Assembly (NCBI RefSeq): GCF_014650175.1
Contig: NZ_BMUL01000009.1
Coordinates: forward strand, 124,001-188,000
Length of the DNA stretch: 64,000 nucleotides
Source of the DNA: Streptomyces termitum
GTDB taxonomy: Bacteria > Actinomycetota > Actinomycetes > Streptomycetales > Streptomycetaceae
Direction of reading: 5' to 3'
Made by a program: the position numbers and the translations under genes. Below, one piece after another: positions 52,688 through 60,890 of this stretch. How positions within the stretch are numbered: the first letter of the stretch is position 1; every line of letters begins with the position of its first letter. Below the pieces are notes generated by a model. That model saw only the letters and a program-made list of their open reading frames with translations, was not told the origin of the DNA and searched no databases.

Positions 52688-53104
52688 TCAGTCGGAGACC
52701 CCGGCGGCCGGGACCACCTTCTCGATCCGTACTCTGACCAGCAGTTCGCCCGGGACGGCGTTGCGGGCGCCGAACTCCCCGGCCCGCTCCTCGCCCATGT
52801 ACCGGCCGCCGATCAGGGTCGCCCAGTGGAGCAGCTCCGCCGGGTCCTCGCTCAGCTCGGCCCGGCCGCTCAGGGTGACGAACGAGAACGGCGGCGCCTC
52901 GTCGTCCACGCAGAGCGAGACCCGCCCGTCCCGGGCGAGGTTGCGCCCCTTCACCGTGTCCTTCCCGGTGGTGAACACGAAGGCGTCGCCGTCGAGCACG
53001 AACCACACGGGCACGACGTGCGGCGCGCCGTCCGCGCGCACGGTCGCGAGCTTGCCGGTACGGGTCCCCGCGGACACGAAGGCCCGCCACTGTTCCTCGG
53101 TCAT
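52688..53104 (-). CDS. F420/FMN-dependent pyridoxamine-oxidase-fold protein
   Basis: This 138-residue split-barrel protein has GKLATVRADGAPHVVPVWF, FVFTTGKDTVKGRNLARDG and VSLCVDDEAPPFSFVTL. These are typical of the F420-dependent (TIGR03618-type) branch. ATG 53104 is preferred: GGAGG lies ten bases upstream, whereas for ATG 53113 it would be only one base away. It may reduce small substrates with F420. Confidence 0.85.
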   Translation of the reverse strand: MTEEQWRAFVSAGTRTGKLATVRADGAPHVVPVWFVLDGDAFVFTTGKDTVKGRNLARDGRVSLCVDDEAPPFSFVTLSGRAELSEDPAELLHWATLIGGRYMGEERAGEFGARNAVPGELLVRVRIEKVVPAAGVSD

Positions 53105-53271
53105 CCTCGTCATGCCTCCATCCTGCGGCACGCGGCGCACCCGGGCCGGAAGGGATGCTTGCCCTGTCCACGACAGTGCGTAAGGCTTGCCGCGACACGC
53201 GGTCCGTACCGGCACGCGCGGGCACGGGGCCCGGTCGGCGGAACCGCACTCACGAGGGGGAAGGACACCGC

Positions 53272-53676
53272 ATGGCGCTGGACAAGGGGCTCGACTGGCT
53301 TCTGGACGATCTGACCCGGCGGGTCGGGCCCATACGACACGCACTGGTGCTGTCGAACGACGGACTGGTGACCGGCGCGAGCAGCGAACTCGCGCGGGAG
53401 GACGCGGAGCACCTCGCGGCCGTCTCCTCCGGACTGCACAGCCTCGCCCGCGGCTCCGGCCGCCACTTCCGGGCGGGCCGCGCCCGGCAGACGATGGTCG
53501 AGTTCGACGAGGCGCTGCTGTTTGTGACGGCCGCGGGCGAGGGCAGTTGCCTGTGCGTGCTGAGCGACGCGGAGGCCGACGTCGGCCAGGTGGCGTACGA
53601 GATGACGCTCCTGGTCAACCGGGTCGGCGAACACCTGGGAGTCTCGGCGCGACAGCCGGGCGAACCCGCCTTCTGA
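53272..53676 (+). CDS. Orphan Roadblock/LC7 protein (CvnB-like)
   Basis: This 134-residue Roadblock protein has GLDWLLDDLTRRVGPIRHAL, SNDGLVTGASSEL, AAVSSGLHSLARGSGRHF and LLFVTAAGEGSCLCVL. It starts at ATG 53272 after GAGGGGGAAGG. No cvnA, C or D is adjacent. It is nearer in sequence to conservon 3 CvnB than to the other two, so it is probably a recent paralogue that could compete for CvnD. Confidence 0.9.
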   Translation: MALDKGLDWLLDDLTRRVGPIRHALVLSNDGLVTGASSELAREDAEHLAAVSSGLHSLARGSGRHFRAGRARQTMVEFDEALLFVTAAGEGSCLCVLSDAEADVGQVAYEMTLLVNRVGEHLGVSARQPGEPAF

Positions 53677-53703
53677 CCACGGGCGGGCGCCCCGTTCCCC
53701 GGG

Positions 53704-53726
53704 TTGTCCACAGGCGGTTGTCCACA
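53704..53726 (+). promoter_or_regulatory. Two DnaA-box-like sequences
   Basis: TTGTCCACA, the streptomycete DnaA box consensus, occurs at 53704-53712 and 53718-53726 in the same orientation. They lie in the 166-bp spacer ahead of the DUF6397-like gene. Two boxes are far fewer than an oriC carries, and no dnaA or dnaN is nearby. Confidence 0.55.
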
Positions 53727-53842
53727 GGTCGTGCGCCAATCATCACTCTCCGTTACGTTCGTGGGGTCGGGTTCACCGGAACCCGGCCCCGGCCGGTGCG
53801 CCGGGACGACGGGCACGACGAGCGGGAGAGGCGGCGGACGCC

Positions 53843-54931
53843 ATGACGGTGGACGAGGCGACGCGGACGGTGACCCCGGCCAGGGCCGCGGAAGAGCTGG
53901 AACTGAAGCGCGACGAGTTCCGGTTCGCGGTCCGGATGGGACTGGTCAGGACGGTCCCGGCCCCGGAGGGAGCGGCCAGGGACCGGGGCGGCGGCCGGGA
54001 CCGGGCGCCCGAGCGGCGCCCGGTCGAGCGCGCGGAGCTCGACCGGCTCAAAGCGGCCCCCGACTTCCCCGGCGGACTGCGCGAGCGCGTCCGGACCGTG
54101 GGGGCCGGGGAGGCCGCCGCCCTGCTCTCCGTCACCCCCGCCCGCTTCAACCGCCTGGTCCGCACCGGCCACCTGAGCCCGGTGCGCTTCTACCTGAACC
54201 GCTACCGCACGGTGATCTGGCTGTATGTGGCCGCCGAGATCACCGCCTTCGGCGAAGCCCATGCCGACCTGCTCCGGGGCCGGCTCCCGGCCGACCTGCG
54301 GGCACGGGCCGACAGCGGGGAGGACCTGCGGGCGAGGAACTGGCGGTCCCGGTACCTGGCACTGCTGCTGCGCGGCACCCCCGACCCGTGGGCCCGCGCG
54401 GCGGCGATCGCCTCCCTGCTCTCCCCGGCCCAGGTCGCCGAGCTCGTCCCGGACCCCGCCGAACGGGCCCTGCTGGACCGGCTGCGCCCCGCCGCGCCCC
54501 CGGGCTTCCCCTCCACGGGCACGGCCCGCGAGACCGCCGAACGGCTCGTCCGCGCCGACGCCCTCGACGAGATCGCCTGGTACCGCACCAGCCTCGGCCT
54601 CACCCTGGCCGAGGCCCGCCTCGGCGCCTCCGCGCCGACCCCGGGGGCGAGCCCGGACCGTCCGGCGCGACCGACGATCCCGGAACCCGCCGCACCGTGC
54701 CCAAGCCCGGCGCCGGAGCCTGCGGGCAGGACGCCGCACACGGGGGAGTGGCCGAGGGCAGGAGTCGTACGCCCGCTGGAGCGGTCGGCGCGGACCCGCC
54801 GAGCACGCCTGCTGGCCAGACTCCGCCGAACCCTTCCGCCCCGAGCCCCCGCCGGACACGGACGGAGGCGCGAGCCCGCTCGCGGGGGCCTGTTCAGAGG
54901 CGCGGGAGGACGACGGCACGACTGGACCTGA
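53843..54931 (+). CDS. DUF6397-like hypothetical protein
   Basis: This 362-residue protein starts MTVDEATRTVTPARAAEELEL. It has two helix-turn-helix-like stretches (AAEELELKRDEFRFAVRMGL and AAALLSVTPARFNRLVRTGH), as in DUF6397 proteins of Streptomyces. The C-terminal 90 residues are Pro/Arg-rich and unstructured. The HTH-like parts suggest DNA binding. Family assignment is from memory and moderate. Confidence 0.7.
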   Translation: MTVDEATRTVTPARAAEELELKRDEFRFAVRMGLVRTVPAPEGAARDRGGGRDRAPERRPVERAELDRLKAAPDFPGGLRERVRTVGAGEAAALLSVTPARFNRLVRTGHLSPVRFYLNRYRTVIWLYVAAEITAFGEAHADLLRGRLPADLRARADSGEDLRARNWRSRYLALLLRGTPDPWARAAAIASLLSPAQVAELVPDPAERALLDRLRPAAPPGFPSTGTARETAERLVRADALDEIAWYRTSLGLTLAEARLGASAPTPGASPDRPARPTIPEPAAPCPSPAPEPAGRTPHTGEWPRAGVVRPLERSARTRRARLLARLRRTLPPRAPAGHGRRREPARGGLFRGAGGRRHDWT

Positions 54932-55074
54932 GACCGTGCGGGCAGCCGCGGCGAGGGGAGGGGGTGGGGAGGGGGCGGGATCGTGCTTGGGAGGTTGAGG
55001 GAGGGGCGCTGTGGGTTTCCCGCAAGGGGGGTGGGAGGAGGAAGCTGGAGGGGAGGCGGTTCTGCCGCGAGGAG
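54932..55074 (+). other. G-rich tract upstream of a small gene
   Basis: Between 54952 and 55058 the plus strand has many runs of three or more G (for example GGGGAGGGGGTGGGGAGGGG at 54954-54973). Such DNA and its RNA could form G-quadruplexes in the leader of the next gene. Confidence 0.6.
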
Positions 55075-55452
55075 ATGAGTGACGTGTACGACCTGCACAT
55101 CGACACCGACGTCACCGTTCAGCTCGACGCCTGCCGCCGGGAGGACGCGCGGGCCGTGTTCGAGCTCCTGGAGCACGTCTACCGGCTGGAGGACGCGGAG
55201 ACCCCGAGTGCGGAGGAGGGGCCGGGGGCGGCCACCACCGTGTGGATGGCCACCTTCGACACCTCCGGAGGGCCGCGCGAGGAGGTGCGGCCCGCGCCGC
55301 TCGCCGGTACGGTCGGCGCCCTGCTGACCGGTGGCTACCACGCCGTCGACGAGGTCGAGAAGGTGCTCGCCGCCGGCTTCGGCATCGAGTCCCTCCAGTC
55401 GGTCTCGGGCGACCAGGAGACGGAGGCGCGCCTGCTGCTCGCCTCCCGCTGA
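55075..55452 (+). CDS. Small hypothetical protein
   Basis: This 125-residue protein begins MSDVYDLHIDTDVTVQLDAC. ATG 55075 directly abuts GAGGAG, so GTG 55084, nine bases downstream of that site, may be the true start. The sequence is acidic with one folded-looking domain (ARAVFELLEHVYRLED, AVDEVEKVLAAGFGIESLQS). No family is recognised. It is preceded by the G-rich tract. Confidence 0.7.
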   Translation: MSDVYDLHIDTDVTVQLDACRREDARAVFELLEHVYRLEDAETPSAEEGPGAATTVWMATFDTSGGPREEVRPAPLAGTVGALLTGGYHAVDEVEKVLAAGFGIESLQSVSGDQETEARLLLASR

Positions 55453-55657
55453 CCCCGGACCCGGCGGCGGGCGAGTCTCCCCGGGCGGGACGGACGGGTC
55501 CCGTCCGGGGTGGAGCCTTCCGTTCCGTGAGGGGGACCCCCGCTCCGACCTCGGTATACACCGAATGTAGAGTTCGGCGTGGCCACGACACGGCCCGCCC
55601 TGACCCGGCGCGCCCGTGGCCCGATCGACCACGAAACCGGGGAAAGCGGGTACCACC

Positions 55658-56446
55658 ATGTTCCGATCCAGGCCGAGTCGTCGCGGTGGGAGGACCGCGG
55701 CCCTGCTCGCCGCCACCACGCTGATGCTCACCCTCGGCGGCTGCGGCATGAGCGTCGTCACGCCGCAGGACGCACGGGCGGAGGCGGAGGACGACGGGAA
55801 GGCCGGTGCGGCGGCGCGTCGCGTCGACTGCTCCGAGGTGAAGTGCATAGCGCTCACCTTCGACGCCGGCCCCGGCAAGGACACCCCCCGGCTCCTCGAC
55901 ATCCTCAAGGAGAAGCGGGTCCCCGCCACCTTCTTCCTCCTCGGTCACAAGCACGTCGACCGCTACCCGGACGTCGTCCGGCGCATCGCGGACGAAGGCC
56001 ATGAGGTGGCCAACCACACCTGGTCCCACCGCATCCTCACCGACCTCGACGAGGCCACCGTCCGCGAGGAGCTGTCCCGCACCCAGGACGCCATAGCGAA
56101 GATCACCGGCCGCAAGCCCGTCCTCATGCGCCCGCCCCAGGGCCGTACCGACGACACCGTCGAGAAGGTCAGCGAGGAGCTCGGCCTCGCGCAGGTGCTG
56201 TGGAGCGTCACCGCCAAGGACTACTCCACCACCGACTCCGACCTCATACGCCAGCGCGTCCTCGACCAGGCCGACCGCGACGGCATCATCCTGCTCCACG
56301 ACATCTACGACGGCACCGTCCCCGCCGTCCCCGGCATCATCGACGAACTGGGCAAGCGCGGCTACACCTTCGTCACCGTTCCCGAACTCCTCGCCCCCGG
56401 CACCGCCCGCGCCGGTGCCGTCTACCGGCCCGACAAGAAGGACTGA
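55658..56446 (+). CDS. Polysaccharide deacetylase lipoprotein (NodB domain)
   Basis: This 262-residue lipoprotein has the lipobox LTLGGC with Cys near residue 29. The NodB domain contains TFDAGPG (the usual Asp-Asp pair is Asp-Ala), metal His in NHTWSH, RPPQGRTDD and IILLHDIYDGT. ATG 55658 follows GGGGAAAG. It probably removes N-acetyl groups from peptidoglycan or chitin on the outside. The FDAGPG form recurs in streptomycete homologues, so it need not be inactive. Confidence 0.9.
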   Translation: MFRSRPSRRGGRTAALLAATTLMLTLGGCGMSVVTPQDARAEAEDDGKAGAAARRVDCSEVKCIALTFDAGPGKDTPRLLDILKEKRVPATFFLLGHKHVDRYPDVVRRIADEGHEVANHTWSHRILTDLDEATVREELSRTQDAIAKITGRKPVLMRPPQGRTDDTVEKVSEELGLAQVLWSVTAKDYSTTDSDLIRQRVLDQADRDGIILLHDIYDGTVPAVPGIIDELGKRGYTFVTVPELLAPGTARAGAVYRPDKKD

Positions 56447-56922
56447 CGAGGAGGGCTGGCGAGGAGGGGCGGCCGGTACGGGTGCCCGGGTGTCCCGGCA
56501 GTCGCCCCAAAAAGGGTGATCCGACTCACAGGGGCTACTCCGGACGCTCCGGAACATTCGGCAGGCATCCCCCGTTCTTCCTTATGTGACGACGGAGGGG
56601 CCCGGTCCCCAAGGTCCCCCCCAGAGGTGACCGCCCTTCGTCCGTCACGGTGAGCAGCCCCGGTTGGAATCCCCCGTCCAGCCGGGGCTCCGCCATGTCA
56701 CGGCCCGCCCTCTGCGTGCCGAGGGGCGGACCGGGGCCGTGCGCCGGTCGGGGGCCGCGAGGCGCTCGGGGCGCTCGGAAGGCGCTCACTACGGCGCGTT
56801 CGGCCCGTTCGAGTGAGGTCTCGCATACTGGACGGTTGCTCGGGCAGTCATTCGACGGGCCGTCCGACGACCATCCTCCGGCCCTCCGACCAGCCGAAAC
56901 GCCACCGCGCCGAGGGGGACCC
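56447..56922. other. Intergenic stretch, no gene recognised
   Basis: The 476 bp between the deacetylase and the lipoprotein start contain no recognised gene, strong hairpin or repeat. Local runs of C and G (around 56600-56630) are not palindromic. Confidence 0.5.
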
Positions 56923-57291
56923 ATGCAGTCTGCCGCGCCACCGCTCACCCGCCGTACCCTGCTGGCCGCCGCCGCGCTGACCCTGCTCGCCGGCTGCGCC
57001 CCCGCCCGCTCCGGCGGGCCCGCCTCCCCCGCGGGAGCGGACGGGCCCGGTGTCCGGGACGTCCTCGCCGGGGCGGCCGGGCGCGGGGACGACTGCCTCG
57101 CCGACCGGGCCGCGAGACGCACGGCCGAGCCCCGCGCCCCGGACCGGGGGCGCCGGCTCAGGCGCTGTGCCGGTCCTCGGTCCCGCGCAGGGCGGAGGCC
57201 AGCATCAGCCCTGCGCCGCGGACGACGCTGGTCGAGGGGTCGTTCGCCAGGCGCACCCGGGCGCGCAGCACGTGCGCCAGGCGGGCGGTGA
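56923..57291 (+). CDS. Probable truncated lipoprotein
   Basis: MQSAAPPLTRRTLLAAAAL followed by LTLLAGCAPA is a clear lipoprotein signal with twin Arg and a lipobox (LAGC). After about 60 residues the frame becomes Arg-rich and overlaps the end of the opposite-strand MreB-like gene (57158 on), so the true coding part probably ends before that. It looks like a gene cut off by a rearrangement. An alternative is a short functional lipoprotein of about 122 residues. Confidence 0.4.
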   Translation: MQSAAPPLTRRTLLAAAALTLLAGCAPARSGGPASPAGADGPGVRDVLAGAAGRGDDCLADRAARRTAEPRAPDRGRRLRRCAGPRSRAGRRPASALRRGRRWSRGRSPGAPGRAARAPGGR

Positions 57292-57922
57292 CGTCGAGCC
57301 GGAGGGCCCCGCCGCCGGTCACCAGGACCCCGTGGCGCAGCGCCCCGCGCACGGCGCCCGTGCGGTCCCCGCGCCACAGGTCGCTCACCATGTCGGCGGC
57401 CGTGCCCGCGACCGTCTCGGGGACGTCGCCGTGCGTCGGCGGGTCGTCCACGCCGATCTCGGCGAGCCGGGCGTCCTGCACCTGTCCGTCCACGACGAGC
57501 GTGACCTCGGTCAGCCGGGCCCCGAGGTCCACCACGAGCAGCGGGCCGACGCCGTCCGGCGCCGCGTAGGCGGCGGTCGCCCGCGCGCTGTCGACGGCGA
57601 TGACCCGCACCGGTCCGAGACCGGCGACGACCCGGCGGGCCGCCTCGCGCTCCGCCGGGTCGGCGAGCACCGGATGGGTCAGCATCACGACCGTGTCGTG
57701 CTCCCCGGCCCCCGGCACGGCGGCGGTCACCCGCTTCAGGAGCGACAGCCGGGAGGAGTGGTCCGCATCCCGGCCGCGCCCGAACGCCGCGCTCGGCACA
57801 TTGGCGAAGACGCCCGCTCCGGGGGCCCAGGCCCGGGTCCGTGAACTGCCGATGTCGAGGGCGATCCCCCGCACCGGCCGCTGCGCGTCCCGGTGGGCGG
57901 CGCCCGCTCCGTACGATCCCAT
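57158..57922 (-). CDS. MreB/Mbl-like actin-fold protein, short
   Basis: This 254-residue actin-fold ATPase begins MGSYGAGAAHRDAQRPVRG. Phosphate-1 is GIALDIGSSRTRAW, phosphate-2 VVDLGARLTEVTLVV and the adenosine motif GVLVTGGGALRLDV. MreB is usually near 340 residues. The region between phosphate-1 and phosphate-2 is short here, as in the small MreB-like proteins of Streptomyces. A cell-wall or spore role is possible; polymerisation is unproven. Confidence 0.8.
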   Translation of the reverse strand: MGSYGAGAAHRDAQRPVRGIALDIGSSRTRAWAPGAGVFANVPSAAFGRGRDADHSSRLSLLKRVTAAVPGAGEHDTVVMLTHPVLADPAEREAARRVVAGLGPVRVIAVDSARATAAYAAPDGVGPLLVVDLGARLTEVTLVVDGQVQDARLAEIGVDDPPTHGDVPETVAGTAADMVSDLWRGDRTGAVRGALRHGVLVTGGGALRLDVTARLAHVLRARVRLANDPSTSVVRGAGLMLASALRGTEDRHSA

Positions 57923-58026
57923 CGCTTCCGTCCATTCCCTGTCGACCCGCTGATTACTTGGTCGATACGCGCTCAAACTATGCAGGATCCGTAGCGGGAA
58001 CGCCATGGTGCTTGGGGATCGAAGGA

Positions 58027-58058
58027 TCACGGCCGGACCCGTCGGGGCCCGGCCGTGA
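58027..58058 (-). terminator. Terminator after the flavohaemoglobin gene
   Basis: TCACGGCCGG (58027-58036) pairs with CCGGCCGTGA (58049-58058); further pairing CCC/GGG in the loop extends it. It lies 18 bp past the hmp stop. Confidence 0.75.
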
Positions 58059-58075
58059 GGGGACAGCGTGGGGGA

Positions 58076-59263
58076 TCAGGCTTCCGAGCCCAGCCAGAGG
58101 TCGGGGCCGAAGACCTCGTAGTGGACATCGGCCGCGGCGACGCCGGAGGCGACGAGGTCGCCGCGGACCGCCCGGAGGAAGGGCAGCGGGCCGCACAGGT
58201 AGGCGCTCGTGCCGGCCGGCAGCTCCAGCGCGGTCACGTCCGCGAGGCCCGCGCGGGCGCCGGACGCGCCCGGCTCCTCGTACCAGAGGTGCAGGCTGCC
58301 CTCGGGCAGCGCGCCGACCAGTTCGCGCAGCTCGGCCACGTGGGCGTGGGCCTCGGGGGAGCGGTCGGCGTGCACGACGACGACCGGGCGGCGGTCGCCG
58401 GTGGCGGCCAGGTGGTCGAGCATGGCGAGCATGGGGGTGCTGCCGATGCCGGCGGAGGCGAGCAGCAGCGGGGCGTCGCCCTCGGGCAGCACCAGGTCGC
58501 CGAAGGGGGCCGAGACCTCCAGGACGTCGCCGGTCCGCGCGTTGCCGTGCAGCCAGGTGGAGACCTCGCCGGCCGGGTCGCCGTCGACGCGCTTGACGGT
58601 GATCCGCCAGGAGTCGCGGCCGGGCGCGGAGGAGAGGCTGTACTGGCGGATCTGGTGGGCGCCGTCCGGCAGCGCCACCCGCACGCTCACGTACTGGCCG
58701 GGCCTGAAGGCCGGCAGCGGGGCGCCGTCGGTGTCGGTGAGCACGAAGGACGCGGTGTCCGCCGTCTCGTCGCGCCGCTCGGAGATCCGCACCGGGCGCC
58801 ACACCTCGCCGTCCGCGACGCCGGCCTCCTGGTAGAGGCGGCTCTCGATGGCGATGAGGGCGTTCGCCATCAGCCAGTAGACCTCGTCCCACGCCTGGGC
58901 GACCTCGGGGGTGACGGCCTCGCCGAGCACCTCCACGATCGCGGCGAAGAGGTGCTCGTGCACGATCTTGTACTGGTCCGCCGTGACGCCCAGCGAGGCG
59001 TGCTTGTGCGCGATGCGGGAGAGCAGGGCGTCCGGCCGGGTGTCCGGGTGCTCCAGGAGCGCGACGGCGAAGGTGGCTATGGAACCCGCGAGCGCCTTGC
59101 GCTGCTCGCCGTTGGCCTGGTTGCCCCGGTTGAAGAGGTCGCGCAGCAGCTCGGGGTGGGCGGCGAAGAGGCGGCCGTAGAAGCGCTCGGTGATCTGGTC
59201 GAGCGCCCCGCCGACGGCGGGCAGCGTGGCACGGACGACGGGGACGGCCTGCTCGGACAGCAT
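58076..59263 (-). CDS. hmp: Flavohaemoglobin (nitric oxide dioxygenase)
   Basis: This 395-residue enzyme oxidises NO to nitrate with NADPH and O2. The globin domain (1-140) starts MLSEQAVPVVRATLP and has the proximal His in HKHASLGVTADQY. The FAD domain contains RQYSLSSAP and the NAD domain LLLASAGIGSTPML, ending with YEVFGPDLW. ATG 59263 has an NsrR-type operator just upstream, and nsrR is the next gene. The pair is a typical NO-detoxification module. Confidence 0.95.
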   Translation of the reverse strand: MLSEQAVPVVRATLPAVGGALDQITERFYGRLFAAHPELLRDLFNRGNQANGEQRKALAGSIATFAVALLEHPDTRPDALLSRIAHKHASLGVTADQYKIVHEHLFAAIVEVLGEAVTPEVAQAWDEVYWLMANALIAIESRLYQEAGVADGEVWRPVRISERRDETADTASFVLTDTDGAPLPAFRPGQYVSVRVALPDGAHQIRQYSLSSAPGRDSWRITVKRVDGDPAGEVSTWLHGNARTGDVLEVSAPFGDLVLPEGDAPLLLASAGIGSTPMLAMLDHLAATGDRRPVVVVHADRSPEAHAHVAELRELVGALPEGSLHLWYEEPGASGARAGLADVTALELPAGTSAYLCGPLPFLRAVRGDLVASGVAAADVHYEVFGPDLWLGSEA

Positions 59264-59273
59264 GGGAACTCCA

Positions 59274-59296
59274 AACTGGTAGATGATCTACGCATT
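59274..59296 (-). promoter_or_regulatory. NsrR operator in the hmp promoter
   Basis: The 23-bp site at 59274-59296 starts AACTGGTAGATGATC and ends TACGCATT. Read with its inverse it closely resembles the known NsrR site upstream of S. coelicolor hmpA1. It overlaps the leader just before the hmp start, so bound NsrR would block transcription until NO destroys its Fe-S cluster. Confidence 0.75.
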
Positions 59297-59343
59297 TAAA
59301 ACTCTAGCGAACCCCGTGCGGCCGGAGCCGCCCGGGGGGTGGA

Positions 59344-59787
59344 TCAGGACGGGGGGCGGGGGGTGAGGGAGAGCAGCACCGGGCCGGTCGGGGAGCGCAC
59401 CAGGTCGGCGACGGTCAGCGGGTCGAGCGCCCGGTAGAAGGCGTCCTGCGCCTCCCGCAGGGCACCGCGCAGTCGGCAGGCCGACCGCAGCGGGCACGGC
59501 GGATCGGCCTCGCAGCCGACGACCTCCTCGTCGCCCTCCAGGGTCCTGGCCAGCCAGCCGACCGAGGAGCGCCGCCCGAAGTCGGTGAGCGCGAGCCCGC
59601 CGCCGCGACCCCGCCGGGCCTCCACCACGCCGAGGTGCTGGAGTCGTGTGACCACCTTCGCCATGTGGGCGTGCGGCACGGCCACCTCCTCCGCCACCCT
59701 GCGGGTGGTGAGCGGTTCCTCGTCGTCGGCGACTGCCAGGCGCATCACGGCACGCAGGGCCAGGTCGGTGAACTTGGTCAACCTCAC
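59344..59787 (-). CDS. nsrR: Rrf2-family NO-sensing repressor NsrR
   Basis: This 147-residue Rrf2 regulator starts MRLTKFTDLALRAVMRLA with a winged helix and has the three cluster cysteines in CEADPPCPLRSAC (residues 93, 99 and 105). NsrR holds a [4Fe-4S] cluster that reacts with NO. GTG 59787 is the first in frame. Direct repeats of GATAC occur just upstream, consistent with autoregulation. It lies 80 bp from the hmp start on the same strand. Confidence 0.92.
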   Translation of the reverse strand: MRLTKFTDLALRAVMRLAVADDEEPLTTRRVAEEVAVPHAHMAKVVTRLQHLGVVEARRGRGGGLALTDFGRRSSVGWLARTLEGDEEVVGCEADPPCPLRSACRLRGALREAQDAFYRALDPLTVADLVRSPTGPVLLSLTPRPPS

Positions 59788-59886
59788 GCAAAGACCGTAT
59801 CAAAGAGGTATCCCGGACTCGCCTTAGGGGGGCGGGTCCGGGACACCGGGTGGGGAACCGCCCTCGGGGCGGCGGGACGGCGGGGG

Positions 59887-60285
59887 TCAGGCGAGCACCT
59901 TCGCCTTCGCCTTCTCGAACTCCTCGGGCGTGATCGCGCCCTTCTCCTTCAGCTCCGCGAGCCGCGCCAGCTCGTCCGTGGCGCTCCCGCCCCCGCCCTG
60001 GGTGCCCGCCGTCTGCCGGATGTACTCCTGGAAGCGGGACTCCGCCTCCTTCGCCTGCTTGGCGTCGCGCAGCCCCATGCCCTTGCCCCGGGCGATCACG
60101 TAGACCAGCACGCCGAGGTACGGCAGCACGATGCAGAAGATCAGCCAGCCGGCCTTGCCCCAGCCGCTCAGCTCGTGGTCGCGGAAGATGTCCGTGATCA
60201 CCTTGAACAGCAGGAAGAGCCACATGATCCAGAGGAAGAACCACAGCATCGTCCAGAAGACGTTCAGGAGGGGGTAGTCGTCCAT
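59887..60285 (-). CDS. PLDc_N/SHOCT membrane protein
   Basis: This 132-residue protein has two hydrophobic segments (about 9-30 and 43-64) of the phospholipase D N-terminal type and a C-terminal SHOCT motif (ELARLAELKEKGAITPEEFE then KAKAKVL). It is a small membrane protein with unknown function, common in Streptomyces. ATG 60285 is clear. Confidence 0.88.
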   Translation of the reverse strand: MDDYPLLNVFWTMLWFFLWIMWLFLLFKVITDIFRDHELSGWGKAGWLIFCIVLPYLGVLVYVIARGKGMGLRDAKQAKEAESRFQEYIRQTAGTQGGGGSATDELARLAELKEKGAITPEEFEKAKAKVLA

Positions 60286-60448
60286 GGCCGCGCACTCCGT
60301 TCCCGCGCCGGCCGGGAGGACCGGGCGTCGGTGCGAGTGTCACCCGCCCGCCCCGGCCCCGCACCTCGGGAAGGCCCGTCCGTACTCCGGGTGCGGCCCG
60401 CATCCGGGCGTGGTCGGATGGGGCGGAGCGACCAGGGAGCGGAGTGCC

Positions 60449-60886
60449 ATGGGACCGGTGGAATGCGTCGTGCTCGCCTTTCCGGGCGAGCGGCTGAAGG
60501 TGGCGGCGGTCACGGCCGTCGCCGATCTGCGCAGGGCGGGGCAGGTGCGGCTGATCGACTCGCTCGTGGTCGTCAAGTCCGAGGCGGGAGAGGTCTCCAG
60601 CTCCGAACTGGTCGAGTACGACGAGTACGACGACGCCACCGAGGAGATCGGCCCCGAGGCGAACCTGCTCGGCCCCGAGGACGCGGCCGAGGCGGCGGCG
60701 GCCCTCGAACCCGGTTCCTGTGCGCTGATGTTGCTGGTCGAGCACATCTGGGCGGCCGACGCGGCGGAGGCGATCCGCGAGGCCGGCGGCCGGGTCGCCG
60801 CCAGCGTGCGGATCCCGGACGCGTACGTGGACGAGGCCAGGGACGCCTATCGCCGGGCGGTCGCCGAGGCCGCCGGAAGGAGCTGA
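60449..60886 (+). CDS. DUF1269/DUF6325-like protein
   Basis: This 145-residue protein starts MGPVECVVLAFPGERLKVAA. It has a conserved N-terminal strand-helix and an acidic loop (YDEYDDATEEIG), then LLVEHIWAADAAEAIREAGG. It is 4 bp upstream of a SHOCT gene and likely cotranscribed. These pairs are common; no activity is known. Confidence 0.82.
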   Translation: MGPVECVVLAFPGERLKVAAVTAVADLRRAGQVRLIDSLVVVKSEAGEVSSSELVEYDEYDDATEEIGPEANLLGPEDAAEAAAALEPGSCALMLLVEHIWAADAAEAIREAGGRVAASVRIPDAYVDEARDAYRRAVAEAAGRS

Positions 60887-60890
60887 TCCG

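Noticed and set aside
53704..53726. Chromosomal origin of replication
   Set aside because: Only two DnaA boxes and no dnaA, dnaN or rpmH nearby.
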